64,000 bases of DNA, taken from assembly GCF_021699055.1 (NCBI RefSeq), contig NZ_SSXC01000040.1:1-64000 (forward strand), written 5' to 3'. The position numbers and the translations under genes were made by a program. The notes below the pieces were generated by a model. That model saw only the letters and a list, made by a program, of their open reading frames with translations, searched no databases and was not told where the DNA came from. Origin of the DNA: Blastococcus sp. MG754426 (GTDB lineage: Bacteria; Actinomycetota; Actinomycetes; Mycobacteriales; Geodermatophilaceae). Shown here in pieces: positions 18,301-25,690 of this stretch (position 1 is the first letter of the stretch; each line of letters starts with the position of its first letter).

Positions 18301-18650
18301 GCACGGCGGTGGAGGCGAAGGTGCTGGTCACCGAGCGGGTGCGGCCGATCAAGCTGCGCGACGGCACGGTGGTGCACCAGATCGGCATGCCCTACCACTG
18401 GTCCTACGCCGGCATCTCCACCGGTGACGCGGCCAACGACCTGCTGGGCATCGTCATGGACCCGAACACCCACATCCAGGAGTCCAAGGTCAGCACCTGC
18501 GACATCGTCGCCGGGCGGCGGCCGCGGGGGCCCGAGCTGCTGGAGTTCGTCGAGGCCTACCGCCGCCGGGCCGGGGTCGAGTCGGGGAAGGTCGGCGTGA
18601 ACGGCCGCGACCCGGTGGCCGCCCAGGCCGGCGAAGGGTCCACCGCGTGA
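15351..18650 (+). CDS. fdhA: formate dehydrogenase alpha subunit, selenoprotein with in-frame UAG
   Basis: A molybdopterin oxidoreductase of about 1099 residues that would oxidise formate to CO2. The [4Fe-4S] cysteines are C52, C55, C59 (VCPYCAVGCAQN) and C87 (GRLCPKG). The frame is interrupted once, by TAG 15918-15920 at residue 190. The flanks read NQARI-stop-HSATVPGLGASFGRGG, matching the family pattern NQARVUHSxTVxGLxxxFGRG, in which U is the molybdenum-ligating selenocysteine (Cys in some relatives). The frame is open and conserved for 910 further codons, up to VSTCDIVAGRR and the C-terminal molydopterin-binding domain. A SECIS-like hairpin follows the TAG at the canonical distance. I therefore treat it as one gene with UAG read as selenocysteine. 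No Tat signal is present. GTG 15360 is an alternative start. Confidence 0.9.
15918..15958 (+). promoter_or_regulatory. UAG selenocysteine codon plus SECIS-like hairpin
   Basis: Directly after TAG (15918-15920) the RNA can form a stem GGUGCCC (15932-15938) with GGGUGCC (15944-15950, two G-U pairs). It closes a GGUCU loop at 15939-15943. CGA 15928-15930 pairs with UCG 15951-15953 around a single bulged C, and CCG 15925-15927 pairs with CGG 15956-15958. The loop sequence, and its first base at +19 from the recoded codon, are the same as in the E. coli fdhF SECIS element as I know it. Confidence 0.85.
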
Positions 18651-18711
18651 CCCCAGCGATGATCAGGTCCGACGCCGACCGGCGGGACGACGACGAGAGG
18701 AGGGGAGCGAG

Positions 18712-19773
18712 ATGACGATCAGCTCGGCGAGCCCGGCCTTCACCGGCCGCGACCCGGAGAACCGGCTGTTCGGCCCGCTGCCCGACGTCACGGCCGAGGC
18801 CGGCTACGAGGAGGAGCACCCCAAGCGGGTCGGCTTCTTCACCGACACCTCGGTCTGCATCGGCTGCAAGGCCTGCGAGGTGGCGTGCAAGGAGTGGAAC
18901 ACGCTGCCGATGGACGACTCCCACGGCGTCCGCGACGCCCTGGGCCTGTCCGGCATGTCCTACGACAACACCGGCCAGCTGGGGGCCAACTCCTGGCGGC
19001 ACGTGGCCTTCATCGAGCAGAGCCGCGCCGTCGACCTGCCGATGCCCACCTTCGGCCGCCCCGGGGACGACCGCGCCGGCAGCGGCCCCTCGCCCGCGGT
19101 GGCCGGGGACGACGTCAGCCTGGCCGACGCCCAGCAGAGCGTGCTCAACGCCGAGGCGCTGAGCGAGTACGACCCGCAGACCGGGCAGAGCGGCGCGGAC
19201 AAGCAGATCCGCTGGCTGATGAGCTCCGACGTCTGCAAGCACTGCACGCACGCCGGCTGCCTCGACGTCTGCCCCACCGGGGCGCTGTTCCGCACCGAGT
19301 ACGGCACCGTGGTCGTGCAGGGCGACATCTGCAACGGCTGCGGCTACTGCGTGGCGGCCTGCCCCTACGGCGTCATCGACCAGCGCAAGGACGACGGCCG
19401 GGTCTTCAAGTGCACGATGTGCTACGACCGGCTGACCGACGGGCTGCAGCCGGCGTGCGCGACCGCGTGCCCGACGCAGTCGATCCAGTTCGGCGACCTC
19501 GACGAGCTCCAGGAGCGCGCCGACGCCCGGCTGGCGACGCTGAAGGCGCAGGGCGTGGAGACGGCGCGCCTGTACGGGCGGGACGAGAACGACGGCGTCG
19601 GTGGCGACGGCGCGTTCTTCCTGCTGCTCGACGAGCCGGAGGTCTACGGGCTGCCGCCGGACCCGATCGTGACCACGCGGGACCTGCCGGCGATGTGGAA
19701 GGCGGCCGGCAAGGCCGCGGCGATGATGATCGGGGTCGCGGTCACCGCCGTCCTCGGCTCGCGGAGGCGCTGA
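18712..19773 (+). CDS. formate dehydrogenase beta subunit, ferredoxin-like 4x[4Fe-4S] protein
   Basis: A 353-aa electron-transfer subunit. Four cysteine clusters are visible: CIGCKACEVACK near residue 50, CKHCTHAGCLDVCP near 174, CNGCGYCVAACPYG near 207 and CTMCYDRL with CATACP near 234-255. This fits four [4Fe-4S] centres carrying electrons from the alpha subunit to the quinone-reducing subunit. The C-terminus has a hydrophobic helix (AAAMMIGVAVTAVLG) like the membrane anchor of FdnH. It starts 61 nt after the alpha gene with a strong ribosome-binding site (GAGGAGGGGAG) and ends 1 nt before the next gene. Confidence 0.93.
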   Translation: MTISSASPAFTGRDPENRLFGPLPDVTAEAGYEEEHPKRVGFFTDTSVCIGCKACEVACKEWNTLPMDDSHGVRDALGLSGMSYDNTGQLGANSWRHVAFIEQSRAVDLPMPTFGRPGDDRAGSGPSPAVAGDDVSLADAQQSVLNAEALSEYDPQTGQSGADKQIRWLMSSDVCKHCTHAGCLDVCPTGALFRTEYGTVVVQGDICNGCGYCVAACPYGVIDQRKDDGRVFKCTMCYDRLTDGLQPACATACPTQSIQFGDLDELQERADARLATLKAQGVETARLYGRDENDGVGGDGAFFLLLDEPEVYGLPPDPIVTTRDLPAMWKAAGKAAAMMIGVAVTAVLGSRRR

Positions 19774-19774
19774 C

Positions 19775-20821
19775 ATGACCGGCGGTATCACCAGCCCCGG
19801 CGCCGGGTGGCGCCAGGCCGACCAGGGCCCGGCCGTGCAGCAGCGCACGGGCCGGAAGCGGCGCCACCGCGGCCGCGGGCGCCACCGCGGCGAGGTCCCG
19901 ATGGTGGAGGACGTCGAGTTCACCTCGTACTACGGCCGGCAGATCGTGAAGACGCCGGTGTGGAAGTCGCCGGACGTGCCGCTGTACCTGTTCCTGGGCG
20001 GTGCCGCCGGCTCCTCGGCGATCCTCGGCGCGCTGGCCGACCTCACCGACCGGCCGACGCTGACCCGGGTGTCGCGGCTGACCGCGGGGGCGGGCTCGCT
20101 GGCGTCGGTGGTGTTCCTCATCCACGACCTCGGCCGGCCCGAGCGGTTCCTGCACATGCTGCGGGTGATCAAGCCGACCTCCCCGCTGTCGATCGGGTCC
20201 TACATCCTGGCGCCGTTCAGCGCGGCGGCCGGGGCGACGGCGGCCGTGGAGCTGCTGGGCTGGTTCCCCCGGCTCAAGCGCTTCGGCGGGGCGGTGGCCG
20301 CGGCGTTCGGCGGTCCGCTGGCCACCTACACCGGGGTGCTGCTGGCCAACACCGCGGTGCCGTCGTGGCACGCGCCGCACACCCAGCTGCCCTACGTCTT
20401 CGGCGGCTCGGCGATGGCGGCCGGCGGCGGCATCACGATGGCGTTCACGCCGGTCGAGGAGGCCGGGCCGGCACGGAAGATGGCGATCACCGGCGCCGTC
20501 GTCGAACTGGCCGCGATGCACAAGGTCGAGACCGACCACGGCATCCTCAGCGAGCCGTACCACGAGGGCCGTCCGGGCGCGCTGATGCGCGCGGCGCAGG
20601 TGTGCACCGCGGCAGGGGCCACGCTGACGGCGGTGGCGGGGCGGCGACGGTGGGGCGCGGTCGCCTCGGGCACGCTGCTGGCGGCCGGGTCGCTGCTCAC
20701 CCGCTTCGGCGTCTTCGAGGCCGGCATCGCCAGCACCAAGGACCCGAAGTACGTGGTGGTCCCGCAGAAGGAGCGGCTGGCCGCCCGGCAGCAGGAGCAC
20801 GCCGACACGACCACCCGCTGA
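19775..20821 (+). CDS. nrfD: NrfD/PsrC-type membrane subunit of formate dehydrogenase
   Basis: A 348-aa polytopic membrane protein of the NrfD/PsrC family, with several helices after a basic N-terminus. Examples are LYLFLGGAAGSSAILGALAD, LASVVFLIHDLGRPERFLHM and IGSYILAPFSAAAGATAAVE. The conserved DLGRPERFLHMLRVIKPTSP and GSYIL segments are typical. Such subunits anchor molybdenum oxidoreductases and exchange electrons with menaquinone. The ATG lies 1 nt after the beta-subunit stop, so translation is probably coupled. It is followed by a hairpin overlapping its own stop codon, which closes the operon. Confidence 0.9.
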   Translation: MTGGITSPGAGWRQADQGPAVQQRTGRKRRHRGRGRHRGEVPMVEDVEFTSYYGRQIVKTPVWKSPDVPLYLFLGGAAGSSAILGALADLTDRPTLTRVSRLTAGAGSLASVVFLIHDLGRPERFLHMLRVIKPTSPLSIGSYILAPFSAAAGATAAVELLGWFPRLKRFGGAVAAAFGGPLATYTGVLLANTAVPSWHAPHTQLPYVFGGSAMAAGGGITMAFTPVEEAGPARKMAITGAVVELAAMHKVETDHGILSEPYHEGRPGALMRAAQVCTAAGATLTAVAGRRRWGAVASGTLLAAGSLLTRFGVFEAGIASTKDPKYVVVPQKERLAARQQEHADTTTR

Positions 20822-20842
20822 CCCGGGGAACGGCCGGGTCAG
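20818..20842 (+). terminator. hairpin closing the formate dehydrogenase operon
   Basis: A perfect 9-bp stem CTGACCCGG / CCGGGTCAG with a 7-nt loop, overlapping the nrfD stop codon. No U-tract. Confidence 0.5.
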
Positions 20843-20884
20843 CGCTTATCGTGACCGGGCGCCCGGAGGACGCGGCGCTGATCG

Positions 20885-21892
20885 ATGCGCTGCGCGCCCG
20901 CGACCGGCGGGCGCCCCTGGGGGTGGCGGGACCTGCTTCACGACGACGGCTCGGCCACGGCGGCCCCGGTACCCGCTGACCCGCCGCCACCCTCGGGTAC
21001 CGCTCCGGTGACCCCGCTGCCCAGCGTCGGGCCCCAGGCGTGGCTCGCGGAGGCGGTCGGCAACCTGCCGGCCGCGCGGGAGACCGCCCCGCCGCCGCCC
21101 GCACCGCCCGCGCCGGCCGCACCGCTCGCGCCGCCGCCCACGATGCCGACGCGCGAGCTCCCGCTCCCCGGCCGGCCCGCGGCCCAGGCCCCGGCGCCGG
21201 TCCAGGCTCCGCCGCCGGTGCCGCCGGTGCCGCCGGTGCCGCTGGTCACCGCCCGCCGGCGGCCGGCGCGCACGTACCTCGTCGCCGGCGGGCTGGCCCT
21301 GGCCCTCGGGTTCGTGGGCGCCCTCGCGGCGGCCGGCGTCTCCGGCCCGCCGGCCGAGCCCGGCGCGGGTGCCCCGCAGGAGGCCGGGAACGGCGGCGGC
21401 GCGGCGGTCGCGGGCACCGGATCGGCCGCCCCGCTGCAGCCGGTGTCGGTGCGGGCGACCTGCCAGGCGCCCTCCAGCGCCGACTCGCTCGGCAACCAGA
21501 TCACCTACGAACCGCAGCTCACGCTGGACGCCCTGGGCGCCACGGCCTGGCGCTGCGCGGGCGCCGCCGTGGGGCAGCGGCTCGTCTACGACTTCGGGGC
21601 GCCGGTCACGGTGACCTCGGTGGGGCTGGTGCCGGGCTACGCGAAGGTGGACCCCGCCGACGGGACGGACCGCTTCCTGGAGAACCGGACCGTCACCGAG
21701 GTGGCCTGGCGGTTCGACGACGGCACCGTGCAGCGGCAGTCGATCGCGTCGCCGACCCCCGCCGCGGTCGACCTCGGTCTCCCCGGCGGCGTGCGCACCC
21801 GCCAGGTGGTGCTGGAGATCGCGGGCACCGGCAACGACAGCGCGATCCGGGACTTCACCGCGATCAGCGACGTCCGCTTCGCCGGGCACTGA
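20885..21892 (+). CDS. membrane-anchored NADase-type/discoidin-like domain protein
   Basis: About 335 aa. A short N-terminal segment (WGWRDLLHDDG) is followed by a long proline/alanine-rich stretch (residues about 25-120), one transmembrane helix (TYLVAGGLALALGFVGALAA) and an extracytoplasmic domain. The latter resembles the NADase-type glycan-binding, discoidin-like domain often found at the end of actinobacterial zinc-ribbon proteins: ATCQAPSSADSLGNQITYEP, AWRCAGAAVGQRLVYDFG, VTSVGLVPGYAKVDP, VTEVAWRFDDGTVQRQ and TRQVVLEIAG. A role in binding surface glycan is possible. The N-terminus is uncertain: codons from GTG 20850 in another frame also look coding, which hints at a frameshift near 20920. 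Confidence 0.7.
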   Translation: MRCAPATGGRPWGWRDLLHDDGSATAAPVPADPPPPSGTAPVTPLPSVGPQAWLAEAVGNLPAARETAPPPPAPPAPAAPLAPPPTMPTRELPLPGRPAAQAPAPVQAPPPVPPVPPVPLVTARRRPARTYLVAGGLALALGFVGALAAAGVSGPPAEPGAGAPQEAGNGGGAAVAGTGSAAPLQPVSVRATCQAPSSADSLGNQITYEPQLTLDALGATAWRCAGAAVGQRLVYDFGAPVTVTSVGLVPGYAKVDPADGTDRFLENRTVTEVAWRFDDGTVQRQSIASPTPAAVDLGLPGGVRTRQVVLEIAGTGNDSAIRDFTAISDVRFAGH

Positions 21893-22028
21893 CCCGGGCG
21901 CCCCGGGGCGCTGCCGCGCTGGTCACCCGGGCGGACGCACCGGCCGCGACCGGCGCCGGGCACCGCCGGGATGCACCCGGCCTGGGGAACCGGGCCGGAA
22001 CACGCTCCCGGTGGCCCGTCCGCGCCAG

Positions 22029-22034
22029 TACGTT
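22029..22034 (+). promoter_or_regulatory. -10 box of a probable leaderless transcript
   Basis: TACGTT, 7 nt before the ATG at 22042. Confidence 0.5.
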
Positions 22035-22041
22035 CGTGCGC

Positions 22042-24177
22042 ATGTCCGCTACCGACCAGGCGACGACCCGGACGACGCCGCGGCCCCCCGGCGGCCCGCT
22101 GCGCTTCCGCGCCGACGTCCAGGGCCTGCGCGCCGTCGCGGTGGCGCTGGTCGTCGCCGACCACGTGCTCGGCTGGCCGCACGGCGGGTTCGTCGGCGTC
22201 GACGTCTTCTTCGTGATCTCGGGCTACCTGATCACCGCGCTGCTGCTGCGCGAGCTGGCGAAGTCCGGCCGGGTCTCCTTCCGCGACTTCTACATCCGGC
22301 GGGCCAAGCGCATCCTGCCCGCGGCGATGGTCGTGCTGGCGGTGACCGTGGCCGCCGGGTACGCCGTCTTCTTCCTCCCCCGGGCGAACCAGACCGCGCT
22401 GGACGCGCTGGCCGCGGCGCTGTTCGTCGAGAACTGGCACCTGGTCGCCGCCGGGGCGGACTACCTGCAGGCGCAGGGCCCGGTGTCGCCGGTGCAGCAC
22501 TACTGGTCGCTGTCGATCGAGGAGCAGTTCTACGCGCTCTGGCCGCTGCTGCTCTTCGCCGGCTACCGGGCGCTCGACCTCCGCCACCGGCCGGGGCGGC
22601 TGGTGTGGTTCATCGGCGCGGGGATCGCCCTCTCGCTGGCGTGGGCGGCCTACCGCACGAGCACCGCCCCGACGGCGGCCTACTTCGACACCCTGGCGCG
22701 GGCCGGCGAGCTGCTGTCCGGTGCGCTGATCGCCGTCCTCGCCGGGCGGGTGGTCATCGCCGACCGGCTCCGCCCGCTGCTGACCCTCGGCGGGCTGGCG
22801 GTCATCCTCGGCTCCGCCGTGGTCATCTCGCCGTCGTCGGCGTTCCCCTTCCCGTGGGTGCTGCTGCCGGTCATCGGGACGGCGGTGGTGCTGCTGGCCG
22901 ACCCGCCGGCCTCCCCGGCCACCGTGGTGCTGACCAACCCGGTGTCGCAGGCGATCGGCCGGTGGTCGTACTCCATCTACCTGTGGCACTTCCCGGTGGT
23001 GGTGTTCGGGTTCGCCACCTTCGGCGACGAGCTCCCGGTGCAGCTGGCGCTGCTGGCCCTCACGCTGGTGCTCTCCGCCGCCTTCTACCGCTGGGTCGAG
23101 CGCCCCGTCCTGAACCTGCGGCCCCGCCCTCGCTACGTGTCGGGGTGGGAACGGCCGCCGGGGACCGGGGTGCTGCTGCCCGTCACCGTGGCCACGGTCC
23201 TGCTCGCGGTGGGCCTGGCGCAGTTCTGGGGCCCGTCGTGGCTGCGCGGCACCGGTACCGCCGGCGAGGATGCCGCGGTCGTCGCGGGGGAACGGCCCAG
23301 CGCCGCCGAGCTCGCCGAGCAGGTGGAGGCGGCGCTGGCCGCCGACTCCTGGCCGGCCGACCTCACCCCCTCGCTCGACGGGCTGGGTCCCGAGCAGCAG
23401 GCCGAGGAGATGGGCACCCAGGCACCCGGCTGCCGCAACACGGTGACCGCCGGGGGCGAGCCGCTGGTCTGCCAGGACGGGCCGGAGGACGCGCCGCGGA
23501 CGGCGCTCCTGGTCGGTGACTCGGTGGCGATGAGCTGGGGGCCGACGGTCGACGCGCTGTTCGAGGGCGACGACTGGCAGGTGCTCGGGCTGGGTTACGC
23601 CTCCTGCCCGTTCGTCGACGTCGCCGTCGCCCCGCCGGCCGAGCCGCCGGGCTTCCCGGAGGACTGCGCGGCCGCGCGGGAGACCACGCTGCAGTTCATC
23701 CAGGAGACCGAGCCCGACGTGCTGGTGCTGTCGGCCGGGCAGGGGTACTTCGGCAACTTCGTCAGCGGCGCGGTCGACGAGGACGCCGTCGAGGAGTGGC
23801 AGAGCGGCCTGGAGTCCACCCTCGAGACGGTGGCGCCGTCCGTCGGCTCGGTGGTGGTGCTGGGCAACCCGCCGCTCGGCGAGGACCCGCGGGAGTGCGG
23901 TGGGCGGCTCGGTGGGCCGGACGACTGCGTGCGGACGATCAGCCGCGGCTTCCAGGACAAGGCCGCGGCCGAGCGGGCCGCGGTCGAGGCGGCGCAGGCC
24001 GACGGTGCGGACGTCACCTACGTGGGCACCGAGGAGATGTTCTGCGCCGACGGCCGCTGCCCCGCGTTCGCCGGCTCGGTGCTGCTGCGCACCGACGAGA
24101 CGCACCTGACCGCGGCCGCCGCGGACCTGGTGGCGGGCGCCGTGCGGGAGATGGTGCCGGACGGCGTGCGGTCGTGA
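22042..24177 (+). CDS. OafA/YrhL-type acyltransferase with C-terminal SGNH domain
   Basis: A 711-aa two-domain membrane enzyme. Residues about 15-365 form the acyltransferase-3 domain with around ten helices: FRADVQGLRAVAVALVVADH, GFVGVDVFFVISGYLI, FYIRRAKRILPA and HYWSLSIEEQFYALWPL near residue 152. After a linker the SGNH domain begins at residue about 490 with VGDSVAMSWGPTV (catalytic Ser) and ends with DETHLTAAAADLV (catalytic Asp and His). Enzymes of this form O-acetylate surface polysaccharides or peptidoglycan outside the membrane. It stands alone, with a leaderless-type -10 box and a strong hairpin downstream. Confidence 0.92.
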   Translation: MSATDQATTRTTPRPPGGPLRFRADVQGLRAVAVALVVADHVLGWPHGGFVGVDVFFVISGYLITALLLRELAKSGRVSFRDFYIRRAKRILPAAMVVLAVTVAAGYAVFFLPRANQTALDALAAALFVENWHLVAAGADYLQAQGPVSPVQHYWSLSIEEQFYALWPLLLFAGYRALDLRHRPGRLVWFIGAGIALSLAWAAYRTSTAPTAAYFDTLARAGELLSGALIAVLAGRVVIADRLRPLLTLGGLAVILGSAVVISPSSAFPFPWVLLPVIGTAVVLLADPPASPATVVLTNPVSQAIGRWSYSIYLWHFPVVVFGFATFGDELPVQLALLALTLVLSAAFYRWVERPVLNLRPRPRYVSGWERPPGTGVLLPVTVATVLLAVGLAQFWGPSWLRGTGTAGEDAAVVAGERPSAAELAEQVEAALAADSWPADLTPSLDGLGPEQQAEEMGTQAPGCRNTVTAGGEPLVCQDGPEDAPRTALLVGDSVAMSWGPTVDALFEGDDWQVLGLGYASCPFVDVAVAPPAEPPGFPEDCAAARETTLQFIQETEPDVLVLSAGQGYFGNFVSGAVDEDAVEEWQSGLESTLETVAPSVGSVVVLGNPPLGEDPRECGGRLGGPDDCVRTISRGFQDKAAAERAAVEAAQADGADVTYVGTEEMFCADGRCPAFAGSVLLRTDETHLTAAAADLVAGAVREMVPDGVRS

Positions 24178-24259
24178 CCCCGGTGCCGCCCCGGGCGCTG
24201 GTGCGGGTGGGCCCGCCGGTCCGGCCGCCCGCCGCACACCGGGGGGCGGGGCAGCAGGT

Positions 24260-24284
24260 CTCTGCCCACCGGGGCGGGGCAGAG
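24260..24284. repeat. dispersed palindrome, copy 4 (degenerate)
   Basis: The core CTCTGCCC (24260-24267) and GGGCAGAG (24277-24284) is shared with the copies at 3.3 and 8.7-9.0 kb. The outer stem is lost. Confidence 0.55.
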
Positions 24285-24334
24285 CGCGACTGCTCGAGGA
24301 GCACGTGCTGACCTCCGGGAGCCCCGCCGGCGTC

Positions 24335-24356
24335 GGCACTTTGTGCACGAAGTGCC
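24335..24356. other. hairpin between convergent genes
   Basis: GGCACTT and its exact complement enclose TGTGCACG, immediately left of the large terminator hairpin. Confidence 0.4.
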
Positions 24357-24357
24357 A

Positions 24358-24400
24358 GCTGCCCCGCGTCTCCCGAGTCTCTCGGGAGGCGCGGGGCAGC
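24358..24400. terminator. 20-bp bidirectional terminator hairpin
   Basis: Left arm 24358-24377 (GCTGCCCCGCGTCTCCCGAG) pairs over 20 bp, with one G-T pair, with 24381-24400 around a 3-nt loop. It lies between the convergent acyltransferase and GNAT-like genes and can serve both. Confidence 0.75.
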
Positions 24401-24420
24401 GGCGTTCCGGCGGGCGCCGG

Positions 24421-25200
24421 CTACGCGAGCGGTACCTCGGAGCGGCGGGCCGTCGGCGGCCGCCAGCCGGTGGTGTCGCGGCGGGGGGCCTCCTCGAGCG
24501 CCGGCTCCGCCGCGTCGGCGAAGGTGCCGCGGGCCGCCGCCAGGTCGGCCGGGTCGACGGTGATCGAGCGGAAGATCCCGTGGTCCAGCGCCGGGGCCAG
24601 GTCCGGGCGGGAGCCGTACACCTCGGCCTCCGCCGTCGCCACGGCGAAGACGCACGGGGTGCTGGCCGGCGAGCCGAGGTAGGGCTGGGAGGTCGCGCCG
24701 GCCATGGCGTGCCAGGGCAGGCCCATCGCGCGCACCAGCCGGTGCACCCGGTCGTCGAGGATGGTGACCATGCCGGGGACGCCGCAGTTGCGGGCGTACC
24801 GCCAGATGCCGTGGCACAGCGCGACGCTCACCTCGGCCCCGGCCGCGCCGGCGCGGTAGCGGGGGTCGACGGCGAGGCTGGCGACGTCCCACACCGTCCC
24901 GGGCTCCAGGTCGACGGTGGCCAGGCTCTCGGCGACCGGCAGGTGCCAGGGGGCGCCGGCGATGTCGAGCAGGGTCTTCACCGGGGTCGCGCCGTCGGTG
25001 ATCAGCCGCGCGGTGCCCAGGGCGACGCCGCTCTCGTCGTCGATGACGGTGACGAACCGGGAGCGCTGCTCGAACGGGCCGTACTCCTGCGCCAGGAGCT
25101 CGGGGGTGTTGCCGAACGCCTGGAGGAAGACGTCGGCCTCGACCTGCCGCGCGGCCTCCCGCTCGGCCGGCGTGTGCGCGACCAGCAGCCGGAACGCCAT
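24421..25200 (-). CDS. GNAT-like / LuxI-like acyltransferase-fold protein
   Basis: A 259-aa protein. The N-terminal 190 residues look like the GNAT fold in its LuxI/N-acyl-amino-acid-synthase variant: FRLLVAHTPAEREAARQVEA, RFVTVIDDESGVALGTARLI, VWDVASLAVDPRYRAG and GMVTILDDRVHRLVRAMGLP. The tail is unstructured and Pro/Arg-rich. LuxI-type members make acyl-homoserine lactones from S-adenosylmethionine, and others make N-acyl amino acids. Which applies here is unknown. It starts 1 nt after the SpeD-like gene stop, so the two are co-expressed. The pairing with a SAM-decarboxylase-like protein is notable. Confidence 0.55.
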   Translation of the reverse strand: MAFRLLVAHTPAEREAARQVEADVFLQAFGNTPELLAQEYGPFEQRSRFVTVIDDESGVALGTARLITDGATPVKTLLDIAGAPWHLPVAESLATVDLEPGTVWDVASLAVDPRYRAGAAGAEVSVALCHGIWRYARNCGVPGMVTILDDRVHRLVRAMGLPWHAMAGATSQPYLGSPASTPCVFAVATAEAEVYGSRPDLAPALDHGIFRSITVDPADLAAARGTFADAAEPALEEAPRRDTTGWRPPTARRSEVPLA

Positions 25201-25201
25201 C

Positions 25202-25606
25202 TCAGAAGCCCTTCGCCACGACGGTGCGGGCGTCGAAGAAGTCGGCGGTGAACGCCACCGCGACGTCCGGGTCGAACGCCTTGCAGGTGTAGATGTCCAC
25301 GGAGAAGAACAGCCGCGGCTGCTCCCAGGCGTAGAAGTGCGCGCCCGAGGTCTCCCAGTGGATCCAGCCCGCCCAGCCGTACAGGTCGGAGCGGTGCGTC
25401 ACCGGCTCGAGCAGCTGCACCATGTCCACCTCGCGGGAGAGCGCCGAGAGGTAGGTGCGGATCTGGGCGTCGTCCACGGGAGCGGCCGGGTAGCCCTCGA
25501 TCACCAGGCGCTGGCGGAGGATCTCCGGGGCGAGGTCGCGCCAGGCGAGGGGGAGGGCGACCAGGTCAGAGGCAGGGGAGGGCGGCGTCACCCGCTCATA
25601 GTCCAC
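25202..25606 (-). CDS. S-adenosylmethionine decarboxylase-like (SpeD family) protein
   Basis: A 134-aa protein. Its C-terminal half lines up with bacterial class-1b SAM decarboxylase: ETSGAHFYAW corresponds to the SESHLTIHTW region and VDIYTCKAFDP to LDLFTCGxxxDP. A serine is kept at the position of self-cleavage (pyruvoyl formation) and the catalytic cysteine is kept. The residue before the serine is Thr instead of Glu, and the histidine needed for processing aligns with Tyr. It may therefore be a divergent decarboxylase or a neofunctionalised relative. No spermidine synthase gene is nearby. It is the first gene of a two-gene unit with the GNAT-like gene. The start codon is GTG. Confidence 0.55.
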   Translation of the reverse strand: MDYERVTPPSPASDLVALPLAWRDLAPEILRQRLVIEGYPAAPVDDAQIRTYLSALSREVDMVQLLEPVTHRSDLYGWAGWIHWETSGAHFYAWEQPRLFFSVDIYTCKAFDPDVAVAFTADFFDARTVVAKGF

Positions 25607-25690
25607 ATCCGGTAGCGGACAGTGTTCACCCAGGTCGGCGTGTCGCCCGGTCGTGCGTCACCCCGAGGGCGTCGTCCTGACCCGGAGGGG

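Noticed and set aside
15024-18473. A very long open frame on the minus strand across the formate dehydrogenase gene
   Set aside because: A shadow of the GC-rich codon bias: the plus strand carries clear family motifs, whereas the minus product is low-complexity His/Arg/Val-rich sequence. The same holds for similar antisense frames over most genes here.
20822-20884. A tRNA-Sec gene just after the formate dehydrogenase operon
   Set aside because: GGAGGACGCGG looked like an acceptor stem start, but no anticodon arm, long variable arm or T-loop could be built.
21190-21245. Short GCCGGTGCC-type repeats suggesting a repeat array
   Set aside because: They encode the proline-rich linker of a membrane protein; no spacers as in CRISPR.
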